The notes under the pieces are model-generated. The model made no database searches, was not told the DNA's origin, and saw nothing but the letters and a program-made list of their open reading frames with translations. Both the position numbers and the translations under genes were made by a program. Below are positions 1 to 7,992 of a stretch of DNA of 64,000 nucleotides, one piece after another (positions within the stretch are counted from its first letter, which is position 1; every line of letters starts with the position of its first letter). The DNA comes from Christensenella sp034926635 (GTDB lineage Bacteria; Bacillota; Clostridia; Christensenellales; Christensenellaceae), in contig JAYFQX010000019.1 of NCBI GenBank assembly GCA_034926635.1, forward strand, positions 43,334-107,333. Direction: 5' to 3'.

Positions 1-1919
1 TACAGCCCGCTGTAACGTCCGTCCGGCGACGCGCCTGTTTTGCGTCCCCATTCCGTATTGAGCTGGTTGTTGCTGATCACGATAAGGTAATACTGCATTC
101 CCGCGGCAATGCCACGGTCGCGAATGCCCTTTGCCACAAAATGATATAAATCCAGCGCCATGCCGTCTGCGGTTTCAAGATCGTTGCCATATTTGTCGCA
201 TTGCCAGCAATCCTTACGGATTTGTTCATATCCTTTAAAATTCACAAGCAGCGCCTCGTGAATCTGCTCCAGCGTATATTTTTTTGTATCGTATACCAGA
301 TGTTTTACCGCCCACAGCGCGTCCGACGTGTTGATATTCCCGTAGGTCTCGCACGTCCCGCCAAGATAGCGCACACCGCCGTCCAAAAGCGCCCTGCCCC
401 GCGCAATACAGTCATCCATAAGGATGCTGGTGAACAGGAACGAAACCTGCTCGTTCATCAGCTGGTACGAATACGTCTGCGCCCTGACCGCAAGATCAAA
501 ATAATAATCCAGAAGCTCCTTATAATTGCCGTACAGGTCGTCAAAGGTCTTCATCTCGCCGAGCGGTTTGATGGCAATGGGTCCGCATTTTTTCATGCCG
601 TCCACCGGATCCACCCCGCCGTTCAGCGTAATGGTCAGCAGCTTCAGCAGATTAATACACACGTTTGGCGTACCCGTGCTTTGCCCCTGCAGCACAAACT
701 CCGTGCAGCCGAAGGGCACATACTGCTCCGCCGCCTTTTCATCCACACGCATTGCGTACTGCACCGCCGGGACATTCACATCGTCGTTATACAGCGTGGG
801 ATAGGTCGCGCCCGCACCCAGTGCGTCAAGCGCCTCATCCCAGATTTCCTCCGGCATATCTTCTGTCACACGCAGCGTAAACTGTGGTTCCACATAGCGG
901 CAATCCTTTGCTACCCGCATCGTGTAATGCAAAAATACATCCGCTTCCTTCGGGTGCTTCCTGCCGCGCCCGCCCACAATAATGCGTCCATTGACCGTAG
1001 TACGGCGGTTTTCAATCATCGTCCACAACGATTTAATATATTCATACGCTTCATTGTCCGTCAAAACACCGGTTTTAAGGTCGTGCGCCAGATACGGTCC
1101 CAGGTAATCATCCAGCCTACCGTAGTTGATCACTCCGGCAAGCAGCGCATACAGCCAAAAAAGCTGCATTGCCTCGTGAAAGGTTTCGGGTTTTTCTTCT
1201 CGGACCTTCCGCAGCCCGGCGCGCATGGTTTCGAGCTCTTTTTTGCGTTTTTCCCCTGCGCCCCGCATTTGCTTTTCTGCCATCTCCGCAAGTGCGTCCG
1301 CACAGTCCGCGAATAAATCAAGACAGGAAAGCGACGCCGCCAAAAACGGGTTTTCCGGCTGTTCTTTGCGTTTTTCCGTGATTTCCGCGCGCAAACCGCC
1401 GATGCCAAGATCCAGCAGCTTCTGATAATCGAGCATCATGCCCGAAAGACGCGCCGTGGCGATCATCGGGTAATTCACGTCGATAAACCGCCCGATGGTG
1501 TCCTCCGTCAGCACGTCGCGGCAATATAATGTCTTTACGTCATGCTCCAGCCAGTAATCATAAAGCGCGTCCACACGTTTTTTTGCCTGCTCGTCATCCA
1601 GCTGATCTTTGAAAGCAAGCAATTTGTTGAACACACAATAATGTCCCACGCCTCCAAGCGAGGTCACGCAGCCAAAGCCAATGGGCAGAAAATCGATCCG
1701 CCCCGCGACTTTATCCTGCTCCTCAATACTGCGGAATAAGGCGGGATACAGCACTTTAAGGCACTCCACCTCCCGCTGCTCTTTGGGTTTTTCCGCATTG
1801 TTTTTATGCGTTTGCGTATATTGTTCCATAATGGAAAGCTGCGTCAAAAGCGGCTTTTCACACGGAAACTTTTTGCTGACTTCGACGTTCTGTGCGCCGT
1901 TTACATCAAATTTTACCAT
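1..1919 (-). CDS. Glycyl radical enzyme (PFL/eliminase family), C-terminus off the left edge
   Basis: About 639 residues are visible and the C-terminal glycyl loop (RVxGY-type) lies beyond the left edge. The protein begins MVKFDVNG. The thiyl cysteine is visible at residue 405 in the sequence YVPFGCTEF, so the motif is G-C-T-E. A Cys-x-Glu arrangement is the mark of glycyl radical eliminases and dehydratases, in contrast to the Cys-Cys of pyruvate formate-lyase. The common eliminase version is GCVE; Thr here is a variant. Family knowledge: these enzymes need a radical-SAM activase, which is not in the window and may lie to the left. It is 56 bp downstream of a NanE-like epimerase on the same strand, so it probably belongs to that operon and acts on a sugar phosphate or its derivative. 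The start at 1919 is chosen because GGAAGGAG lies 11 nt upstream; the nearer ATG at that site is out of frame. The substrate is unknown. Confidence 0.85.
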   Translation of the reverse strand, partial: MVKFDVNGAQNVEVSKKFPCEKPLLTQLSIMEQYTQTHKNNAEKPKEQREVECLKVLYPALFRSIEEQDKVAGRIDFLPIGFGCVTSLGGVGHYCVFNKLLAFKDQLDDEQAKKRVDALYDYWLEHDVKTLYCRDVLTEDTIGRFIDVNYPMIATARLSGMMLDYQKLLDLGIGGLRAEITEKRKEQPENPFLAASLSCLDLFADCADALAEMAEKQMRGAGEKRKKELETMRAGLRKVREEKPETFHEAMQLFWLYALLAGVINYGRLDDYLGPYLAHDLKTGVLTDNEAYEYIKSLWTMIENRRTTVNGRIIVGGRGRKHPKEADVFLHYTMRVAKDCRYVEPQFTLRVTEDMPEEIWDEALDALGAGATYPTLYNDDVNVPAVQYAMRVDEKAAEQYVPFGCTEFVLQGQSTGTPNVCINLLKLLTITLNGGVDPVDGMKKCGPIAIKPLGEMKTFDDLYGNYKELLDYYFDLAVRAQTYSYQLMNEQVSFLFTSILMDDCIARGRALLDGGVRYLGGTCETYGNINTSDALWAVKHLVYDTKKYTLEQIHEALLVNFKGYEQIRKDCWQCDKYGNDLETADGMALDLYHFVAKGIRDRGIAAGMQYYLIVISNNQLNTEWGRKTGASPDGRYSGL

Positions 1920-1975
1920 TCTGTCTCATACTCCTTCCGGCGGATCGTCTGCTGCCGAAGCCGGGTGTTTTCGTA

Positions 1976-2725
1976 TTAGTGCTTTTTCCGTTCCGCATCA
2001 CGCCAGTTATCCTGGTATCCGCCAAGTAAATCCACAAACCGTTTTGCCGTGAGGTGCGGACGAGTGATCGCGCTGCCTACCACAACGGTGTGCGCCCCTA
2101 GATAAATGCACTTCATGGCATCTTCCGGCGTATAAATATGCCCTTCCATTACCATATAAGCCTCATCGCCAAAATCGCGGCACATCCGCGCAAACTCACG
2201 CAGGTCAGGCTGTTCGATCTGTTTTGTCGCCTGTGTATAGCCGTAAAGCGTAGGTCCCACAATGTCTGCACCGAGATCAATCGCGCGCCGCGCTTCATCA
2301 TAGGTGGAAATATCCGCGAAAATAATGGCTTCCGGTATTTCCTTTTTCAGGATGGGCAGCAGCTCGTATGCGGGCTTACCTTCATGGGTGATTTGTTCCG
2401 TACAGTCAAGCGCAATGATCTCCGCCCCTGCTTCCCAAACCTGCTTTGCCGCTTCCAGCGTCGGCGTGATAAACACGTCCGTATCGTCGTTCCAAATTTT
2501 ATAAAGACCGATCATAGGCAGGTCTACTTGATCTTTGATCTGCTTGATCTGTTCCGGCGTATTCGCACGGATGCCGACCGCTCCAGCCCATTTTGCCGCT
2601 TCTGCCATCTTGACCACGATATTTTCGTCATAAATCGGGTCGTCGTGCTGTACCTGACAGGAAACGATCAAACCGTTTTTAAATGATTCCAGTATTTTTC
2701 TTTTTCTCTCATCCGTCGTTTTCAT
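1976..2725 (-). CDS. NanE-like N-acylglucosamine-6-phosphate 2-epimerase (divergent)
   Basis: A 249-residue TIM-barrel protein of the NanE family, which interconverts ManNAc-6-P and GlcNAc-6-P in cytosolic sialic acid and amino sugar breakdown. Conserved pieces are visible in order: GLIVSCQ near the N-terminus, GIRAN (arginine), IGLYK (catalytic lysine), ITPT, ALDCT, ADIST, GYT, MEGHIYTPEDA (catalytic glutamate) and VVVGSAITRP. Several positions depart from typical NanE: KIW where KRD is usual, ALDCTEQ instead of ALDAT followed by an Arg/Pro-rich stretch, and GPTLYGYT instead of GTTLSGYT. It is also slightly longer than usual. No sialate lyase or ManNAc kinase is beside it, but a glycyl radical enzyme follows. 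The fold is certain; a changed substrate is my inference. AAAGGAG lies 7 nt before the start. Confidence 0.8.
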   Translation of the reverse strand: MKTTDERKRKILESFKNGLIVSCQVQHDDPIYDENIVVKMAEAAKWAGAVGIRANTPEQIKQIKDQVDLPMIGLYKIWNDDTDVFITPTLEAAKQVWEAGAEIIALDCTEQITHEGKPAYELLPILKKEIPEAIIFADISTYDEARRAIDLGADIVGPTLYGYTQATKQIEQPDLREFARMCRDFGDEAYMVMEGHIYTPEDAMKCIYLGAHTVVVGSAITRPHLTAKRFVDLLGGYQDNWRDAERKKH

Positions 2726-2773
2726 AATCTTCTCCTTTATGTATGGTTCTTTCTGATTTGTTTCTTCCTTCTT

Positions 2774-2848
2774 AATATATACCCGTTCCCAAACAAAATC
2801 AATCTATTTTTATCATTTTTTATCATTTATTCTCAGCGGTTTTTATCA
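2774..2848 (-). promoter_or_regulatory. Promoter of the epimerase/glycyl radical enzyme operon with TGATAAAAA repeats
   Basis: On the minus strand TTGATT (2797-2802) and TATATT (2774-2779) are separated by 17 bp. Just upstream are three direct copies of TGATAAAAA, seen on the plus strand as TTTTTATCA at 2807-2815, 2817-2825 and 2840-2848. Such arrays are typical of DeoR-family operators. A DeoR regulator is encoded at 4788-5537, so it is the obvious candidate; this link is inference. Confidence 0.6.
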
Positions 2849-2954
2849 AATTTGATCACAGTATCCCCTGTCAAACAAATAATTTCATAATCTCCTGCAA
2901 ATATTTCTTCCACAATTATTACCTTCTGTTTTTCAAAATGACACTATATTTTTA

Positions 2955-3000
2955 TTGACATATATAGATTATCTATATATAATCATATGTAGATAATCTA
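2955..3000 (+). promoter_or_regulatory. padR promoter with paired dyad operators
   Basis: A consensus promoter: TTGACA (2955-2960), 17 bp, TATAAT (2978-2983). Two 11-bp elements, TAGATTATCTA (2965-2975) and TAGATAATCTA (2990-3000), are inverted copies of each other, and each is itself a TAGAT-N-ATCTA dyad. One lies in the spacer and the other over the likely start of transcription, an arrangement expected for autorepression by the PadR protein encoded next. Confidence 0.8.
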
Positions 3001-3019
3001 TATAATGGGAGGATATTTT

Positions 3020-3367
3020 ATGGGGATGAATAAGAATTTACCTGTAGGAAGCACAGCGATGCTGGTGCTTGGTCTGTTGCGGCAAAAAGACATGTACGGT
3101 TATCAAATGATAGAAACCCTGCGTCTTCAGTCCCAAAACATATTTGAACTTAAAGCAGGAACGCTCTATCCCCTACTGCACTCTCTTGAAAAAAATGGAC
3201 TGTTGGAAACGTACGACCAAGACGCGGGCGCGGCACGCATCCGCAGGTATTACCGGATCACCAAAAAAGGGATTGCCTCCCTTGCGGAAAGGCGCAGGGA
3301 ATGGGATGCATATTCTTTTGCCGTAACGCGCGTGCTGGGAGGGGAAAATTATGAAACGACTACCTGA
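3020..3367 (+). CDS. PadR family transcriptional regulator
   Basis: A 115-residue winged-helix regulator. The core is typical of PadR: LVLGLLRQKDMYGYQMIE (first helices), then AGTLYPLLHSLEKNGLLE (recognition helix and wing), then YYRITKKG. The start at 3020 is chosen over the in-frame ATG at 3005 because GGGAGG lies between them, 7 nt before 3020. The reading frame overlaps the following membrane protein gene by 17 bp, so the two are translationally coupled. PadR regulators of this size often repress the adjacent envelope or transporter gene and themselves. The paired dyads over its promoter support autoregulation. Confidence 0.92.
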   Translation: MGMNKNLPVGSTAMLVLGLLRQKDMYGYQMIETLRLQSQNIFELKAGTLYPLLHSLEKNGLLETYDQDAGAARIRRYYRITKKGIASLAERRREWDAYSFAVTRVLGGENYETTT

Positions 3368-4685
3368 ATTTGAAGCATATATAAACGAAGTTTGCGGATA
3401 TGTACAATGTAAAAAAGCGCACCCGGACATTGCGGCAGAACTGCAAAACCATATGGAGGATCAAAAGATTGCTTATACAGTTATGGGTATGTCGGAAGAC
3501 AGTGCCACAAGTGAAACCATACGTCAGATGGGGAATGCAGCATGTATTGGCGCGGAACTCAACCGGACACATCGTCCCCGGACGAATTGGGTTCTGTTGA
3601 CAGGGATCTTGACTGCAGTCGCCGTAGGGTTGGTTTTGCAATACTTCGTGCTTGCAAATAGCGGTTCGGAATACCAAAGCGAGCTTTTCTCCCTTACGAT
3701 TTCCCTGCCAATCGGGATTGCGGTAATGACAGCGGCGTTTTTTATGGACTGTACACTGTTGCTCGCAAAGTATCCCTTGTGCCTTTACTTGTTTTTTATC
3801 GGCATATGCGCAGCGGCAGTCGCCACCCCTGATTATTTCAGACTTCGCGCCTATACAGCGGATTTCGGTGTCCTACTTTTTGTCCCGCTCTTTGCGGGTA
3901 TACTCTACAAACAAAAATCTAAGAGCATGGCAGGCGTTTTCCTGTGTGGTTTGCTGATTATTCCCGTTGTTCTGCTTTCAGCGTTCGGCAACTACAGCAA
4001 GCATACAGTCTGCATCATCGTGCTGGCATACCTTGCAATCATGCTCACAGCCATCTCCAAAAGCTGGTTCGGCAAAAAACGCCTGCGCTTGGCGCTGCTT
4101 TCCTTTATGCCGCTGCTCGTCCTGGCGGTGGTCATATGGTTACTAAACTGTCTTCCCTATGGTCGGCTGGATAATTTTTTCACTTTTTATGGCAGCCAGT
4201 TTCAAGACTGGCTTGCGCCGCCCCCTACCATCCGTTTTGAGCTAACGCGCGAAACGCTCGCCGGTGCGCAATGGATCGGGCATGCCATCGTCCCGGACAA
4301 TGTTTTGGAAAATATCTATCAATTTCAAAGCACCTATATGCTTACCTATATTATTGGTAAATTCGGTTGGCTGGCAGGACTAGGCGTCATTGCAGCCATG
4401 TCTGCAATTGTAATCCGTATGTCAGTGCTGACCTGTCGGCAAAAAAATCAGCTTACATTCTGGGTATTACTTGCGGTCACTCTCATGATCGGTCTGCAAA
4501 GCGGACTTTGTATTCTTCTGAATTTGACGGGCTGGATCGCTATTCCCGCGAATACAGTGCCTTTGATGCTAGGCAGCGGCGCAAGCCTCATCGCCAATCT
4601 GTGTCTTGTCGGAATTTTTCTTTCCGTATCTCGATATCAAGGTATTATGAGCGAAAATGCCATGCATCAAATCATAGAAGAATGA
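3351..4685 (+). CDS. HAAS-SEDS (FtsW/RodA/SpoVE-like) membrane protein lacking the catalytic aspartate
   Basis: 444 residues. Residues 1-75 are soluble and look like a HAAS/permease-prefix domain (LPEFEAYINEV... HPDIAAEL.NHMED). From about residue 78 there are roughly ten hydrophobic segments. The last third matches SEDS glycosyltransferases: a GAQWIGHA loop near 305-312, then IIGKFGWLAGLG (334-345), then GLQ (381-383), NLTGW and PLMLGSGAS (404-412), aligning with the FtsW/RodA GEELGFIG, GIQA and PFISYGGSS segments. In active enzymes the loop before GEELG carries HTDFI with the catalytic Asp; here it reads QSTYM (326-330), so Asp is replaced by Thr328. This suggests a non-catalytic or re-purposed SEDS protein. 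It is coupled to padR and ends at a strong terminator. The family assignment is confident; loss of activity is inference. Confidence 0.8.
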   Translation: MKRLPEFEAYINEVCGYVQCKKAHPDIAAELQNHMEDQKIAYTVMGMSEDSATSETIRQMGNAACIGAELNRTHRPRTNWVLLTGILTAVAVGLVLQYFVLANSGSEYQSELFSLTISLPIGIAVMTAAFFMDCTLLLAKYPLCLYLFFIGICAAAVATPDYFRLRAYTADFGVLLFVPLFAGILYKQKSKSMAGVFLCGLLIIPVVLLSAFGNYSKHTVCIIVLAYLAIMLTAISKSWFGKKRLRLALLSFMPLLVLAVVIWLLNCLPYGRLDNFFTFYGSQFQDWLAPPPTIRFELTRETLAGAQWIGHAIVPDNVLENIYQFQSTYMLTYIIGKFGWLAGLGVIAAMSAIVIRMSVLTCRQKNQLTFWVLLAVTLMIGLQSGLCILLNLTGWIAIPANTVPLMLGSGASLIANLCLVGIFLSVSRYQGIMSENAMHQIIEE

Positions 4686-4710
4686 TCCCCCGCCATAAAA
4701 TATATTCTGC

Positions 4711-4739
4711 AAAAAAGGACGCGTTTATCGCGTCCTTTT
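4711..4739 (+). terminator. Rho-independent terminator after the padR-SEDS operon
   Basis: A perfect hairpin GGACGCG-TTTAT-CGCGTCC preceded by A6 and followed by T4, 25 bp after the stop codon. Confidence 0.85.
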
Positions 4740-4743
4740 CCAT

Positions 4744-4766
4744 AAAAAAACAGACCTTGCGGCCTG
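4744..4766 (-). terminator. Rho-independent terminator after the deoR gene
   Basis: On the minus strand CAGGCC-GCAA-GGTCTG (one G-T pair, GNRA loop) is followed by T7. It serves the convergent ROK-DeoR transcript. Confidence 0.75.
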
Positions 4767-4787
4767 CTATCATCGAAATAGTTTATC

Positions 4788-5537
4788 TTAGATTAAGATC
4801 AGCTTTTCCGAGGTCTCTGCGCTTCCGCCCTCCGGGCGGTTAGAAATCACCGCATCAAAAGCCGAGATGTCCGCAAATCGCAGAAATCCCCTCTTTTCCA
4901 TCTTGCTGCTGTCAATCAACAAATAACTGTGGTCGGAATTGGCAAGCGCGATTTGCTTCATCGAAATACTTTCCATTTCCGTGCCATAACAGATCCCCTC
5001 GCCAAGGTTTACGCCCGCGCAGCCGAAAAACGCGACATTAAAATGAAATTGCCGCAATACATCCTGCGCGATCTGCCCGACGTTCATGCCAAAGTAAGGC
5101 AAATAACGTCCTCCCACAACAAAAACCTCTGCAACAATTGGCTTATTGATTTTTTTCATGAGCAGGTCGTTATACGTCATGATGCTGATCTGTTTGTTTC
5201 CCAGATAATCGATCAGCGGCACCATGCTTGTCCCGCCGTCAATAAAAACGCAGTCGCCGTCTTTTACAAAACGTGCGGCATATTCTGCCACGCGGATTTT
5301 TTCACGCATATTCTGCGAACTTTTTTCCTTCATGGTCAGCTCTGCGCCAGAAAGCACATCCGCCCGCGCCGCGCCGCCCTGCACACGCTTCAGCTTTCCA
5401 GCCCTTTCAAGCCCTTCGAGGTCGCGGCGCACTGTAATCTCTGAAATCTCAAGCTCCTGCGCGATTTCTTTTAAATTGATGATCCCCTTTTTGTTGAGGC
5501 GATTCATGATATATACTTTTCTCTCCGAAGCGATCAT
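4788..5537 (-). CDS. DeoR family sugar-phosphate-responsive regulator
   Basis: 249 residues. The N-terminal DeoR helix-turn-helix is clear: RLNKKGIINLKEIAQEL, then EISEITVRRDLEGLERAG and the following RVQGGA turn (residues about 12-57). The rest is the DeoRC sugar-phosphate sensor domain, with FIDGGTS, VFVVGG, FFGCAGVN and the C-terminal LLIDSSKMEKRG. Members usually repress sugar catabolic operons and are released by a phosphorylated sugar. It lies 33 bp downstream of the ROK kinase and is probably cotranscribed. TGATAAAAA-type repeats at the epimerase promoter and TTTGATCAT/AAATTTGATA at the ROK promoter are plausible targets. Confidence 0.9.
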   Translation of the reverse strand: MIASERKVYIMNRLNKKGIINLKEIAQELEISEITVRRDLEGLERAGKLKRVQGGAARADVLSGAELTMKEKSSQNMREKIRVAEYAARFVKDGDCVFIDGGTSMVPLIDYLGNKQISIMTYNDLLMKKINKPIVAEVFVVGGRYLPYFGMNVGQIAQDVLRQFHFNVAFFGCAGVNLGEGICYGTEMESISMKQIALANSDHSYLLIDSSKMEKRGFLRFADISAFDAVISNRPEGGSAETSEKLILI

Positions 5538-5570
5538 GCCTATTCCTCCCCGCCGCTTAAGGCGCGCCCG

Positions 5571-6530
5571 TTATTGCGCATGTTTTTCCAGCATTGCCGC
5601 GCCGATAATCCCCGCGTCATTGCCAAGCTGTGCTAAAATCACCTTCGGTCTGCCGATCTCCGCTGCTGCAAACACAGTATCAGCCATCTTCTCGTTGAGC
5701 GGATCCAGCAAATATGCCCCCTGCGCCGAGATCCCGCCGCCCATAATCACGACCTGCGGGCGGAACAACGTCACAAGGCTGCCAATTCCCGCGGCAAGAT
5801 AAGAAGTATAACGATCTACCACGGCAAGCGCCACGCGATCACCCTGCTTTGCCGCGTCGAACACAGTTTTTCCGTTGATTTTATTTTCATCGCCACTGCA
5901 CAGCGCAGCAATCAAGCTTTCCGGATGCTCCGCCATCGCCTCTTTTGTCTGGCGGATGAGCGCTGTTGCCGAGCCATAAGACTCAAAACAACCTTTTTTG
6001 CCACATGTACAGCGCACACCATCCATCACCAGCATGGTATGTCCCGGCTCGCAGCCCATTTTATCAGCACCAGTAAAAATACGTTTGTTTAAGATCACAC
6101 CGCCGCCAACGCCCGTCCCGAGGGTGATCATCAGCGCGTTTTCATACTCGCGCGCCGCGCCGCCAAGCACTTCTCCGAGAGCCGCGCAATCTGCGTCGTT
6201 GTTGATATACAAAGGCAGCGCAGTATGCTTTGCAAGCTCCGCACGCAAAGGTGCGTTGTGCCAGCCCATATTGTTAACATGCGCGACCAGCCCGGTTTTC
6301 GGGTTTTCACTGCTGGGCGTTCCCACGCCGAGCGAAGAAAATTCTTCTTCCCGCATCCCCGCCTTTTCTGCAGCCATTCTGGCAGCGCGCGCCATATCGG
6401 CGACCACTTCTTCAAAAGGACGGCTTCCTCCCGTCGGGATGCTGACCTTTTCTATCAAGCGATAAGTTTCGTCTACAACGCCCGCCGCAATGTTTGTGCC
6501 GCCTAAATCAATTCCAAGATAATATTTCAC
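5571..6530 (-). CDS. ROK family sugar kinase (glucokinase or amino sugar kinase)
   Basis: 319 residues, the normal ROK length. The ATP-binding DLGGTNIAAGVVDE motif is at the N-terminus, the catalytic aspartate in YINNDADCAALGE, and the ROK zinc site is complete: EPGHT (His ligand), then CTCGKKGCFE with the three cysteines. The C-terminal VVIMGGGIS closes the nucleotide site. It phosphorylates a hexose or N-acylhexosamine in the cytosol. Sequence alone does not separate glucokinase from NanK-type ManNAc kinase; the nearby epimerase-like gene makes an amino sugar plausible, but the two have separate promoters. It has its own promoter at 6563-6591 and precedes deoR. Confidence 0.9.
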   Translation of the reverse strand: MKYYLGIDLGGTNIAAGVVDETYRLIEKVSIPTGGSRPFEEVVADMARAARMAAEKAGMREEEFSSLGVGTPSSENPKTGLVAHVNNMGWHNAPLRAELAKHTALPLYINNDADCAALGEVLGGAAREYENALMITLGTGVGGGVILNKRIFTGADKMGCEPGHTMLVMDGVRCTCGKKGCFESYGSATALIRQTKEAMAEHPESLIAALCSGDENKINGKTVFDAAKQGDRVALAVVDRYTSYLAAGIGSLVTLFRPQVVIMGGGISAQGAYLLDPLNEKMADTVFAAAEIGRPKVILAQLGNDAGIIGAAMLEKHAQ

Positions 6531-6562
6531 ACGCGCCTCCAGCTTTTTACATCTTTTTCAAT

Positions 6563-6591
6563 ATTTTACAATAAATATCAAATTTATTCAA
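6563..6591 (-). promoter_or_regulatory. Promoter of the ROK kinase-deoR operon
   Basis: On the minus strand TTGAAT (6586-6591), 17 bp, TAAAAT (6563-6568). The surrounding TTTTGATCAT and AAATTTGATA elements resemble bases in the epimerase promoter region, hinting at a shared regulator. Confidence 0.65.
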
Positions 6592-6624
6592 GTATGATCA
6601 AAATGTTTTTTGCGGACTGCGCCT

Positions 6625-7587
6625 TCAAACCGTGGTGTGGATCAGCGCACAAGCGCCCTCGATCCGCGCCTCGCCGCTGGCCGCCGGGAGAAAAAGGCTA
6701 TCCCCCACGTGGAACGCAACCGATTCCGCGCCGCAGAAAACCGTGCCGCTTCCCTCAATGATCAAAAGCGAAACAAAGCTTTTATCTGTTACATCAATTC
6801 TGTATTCTTTTTCAATATCCAACCGAACGGCAGCAAAATATTTACATGCCGCGAGCCTGCGTTCTCTTACACCGGGGGCAATTTCTTCCGCCGCGCCGCC
6901 TATATATGCCTGTTTGGAGGGCGAAAGCCGGCTGACTTGCGCGGCTTTTTCCACATGCAGCTCCCGCAGATTTCCCGCAGCGTCTCTTCTGCCGTAATCA
7001 TATACGCGGTACGTGGTGTTGGAATTCTGCTGAATTTCACAAATCCGGATCCCCGCGCCAATGGCGTGCACGGTTCCCGCCTGAATAAAAAAGACATCCC
7101 CTTTTTTCACAGGCACTTCATTCAAAAGACTGCAAAAGGTTTCCTTCCGCACTGCTTCCATAAACTCTTCTTTGGTCACATCACGCTTCATGCCAAAATA
7201 CAGCGACGCGCCCGGATCGCAATCCAGCACATACCAAACCTCTGTTTTCCCATATTCGCCTTCATTTTTCAGCGCGTACGCATCATCAGGGTGTACCTGC
7301 ACGGAAAGCGGCTGCGCTGCGTCTATCAGTTTGATCAAGACAGGAAAACGGTCAAAGTCAGCGCAATCCGTTCCCCATGCGGCTCTTCCCAATTTTGAGA
7401 GATAATCGCCAAAGGAAAGCCCAGCAAAATGCCCATCCGCAACCACGCTCTGCCCGTCCGGATGCGTGGAGAGCTCCCAGCTTTCCGCAAGCGGCGTTAT
7501 CTCCGTTTCCTTCCCGTACATCGTCCGAAGCGCGTTTCCGCCCCATAAATAATCCTTAAAAGCCGGTTTCAATTTAATAATGCCCAT
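6625..7587 (-). CDS. manA: Mannose-6-phosphate isomerase, class I
   Basis: 320 residues from the chosen start (MGIIKLKPAFKDYLWGG). It interconverts mannose-6-P and fructose-6-P with a zinc ion. The zinc ligands can be placed: SVQVHPDDA (Gln and His), GKTEVWYVL (Glu) and GTVHAIGAG (His), followed by QQNSNTTYRVYDYGR, a signature of class I enzymes of the short Bacillus type. The start at 7587 is preferred over an upstream ATG because AAAAGGAG lies 9 nt before it. It sits 94 bp upstream of the ROK kinase and fits hexose or amino sugar entry into glycolysis. Confidence 0.93.
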   Translation of the reverse strand: MGIIKLKPAFKDYLWGGNALRTMYGKETEITPLAESWELSTHPDGQSVVADGHFAGLSFGDYLSKLGRAAWGTDCADFDRFPVLIKLIDAAQPLSVQVHPDDAYALKNEGEYGKTEVWYVLDCDPGASLYFGMKRDVTKEEFMEAVRKETFCSLLNEVPVKKGDVFFIQAGTVHAIGAGIRICEIQQNSNTTYRVYDYGRRDAAGNLRELHVEKAAQVSRLSPSKQAYIGGAAEEIAPGVRERRLAACKYFAAVRLDIEKEYRIDVTDKSFVSLLIIEGSGTVFCGAESVAFHVGDSLFLPAASGEARIEGACALIHTTV

Positions 7588-7624
7588 ATCCGCAGACTCC
7601 TTTTCATTATGATTGTCTGACCCC

Positions 7625-7654
7625 ATTGTAATGAAAAGCCGCCTGCTTTGTCAA
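7625..7654 (-). promoter_or_regulatory. manA promoter
   Basis: TTGACA (7649-7654 on the minus strand), 18 bp, TACAAT (7625-7630), followed by the manA ribosome site. Confidence 0.75.
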
Positions 7655-7992
7655 ATCAGACGGCACCGGGCAATCCTTTTTTAGCGCCCAGTCATTTCTT
7701 CAAGTCGTTTTCCCCATTTTCCCATAAGCTTCTCTCATCAAAATATCGCTGCCGCCAAACAAAAAAAATCCCAGCATTCCCCTTTTTTGACGCGGATTCC
7801 CGGTTTGATATTAACAGAGGATACCTGTGACATTGCGATCGGCAAAACTGCCGGATAGGGCATATAAACTTAGGCATTGCAGCCTCGCTGAACAGTTACG
7901 GCAATCTATGATGCGTTATTGCTCACGCTCTATGATTTTTTGGTGTAACGGTCCCGCTTCTTATTACGCCGGCTAAACAGTTTTTAGCTGTT
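7655..7992. other. Intergenic stretch without a supported gene
   Basis: About 340 bp between the manA promoter and the end of the Nudix gene. I see no open frame with a ribosome site, no strong terminator and no repeat. A weak AAACAG/CTGTTT hairpin lies at the end of the Nudix gene but lacks a T tract. Confidence 0.6.

Noticed and set aside
201..1316. A 371-codon plus-strand open frame
   Set aside because: It lies opposite the glycyl radical enzyme, has no ribosome site and no family resemblance; its length comes from the codon bias of the real minus-strand gene.
1..1919. Pyruvate formate-lyase proper
   Set aside because: The active site reads GCTE, not the adjacent Cys-Cys of formate-lyases.
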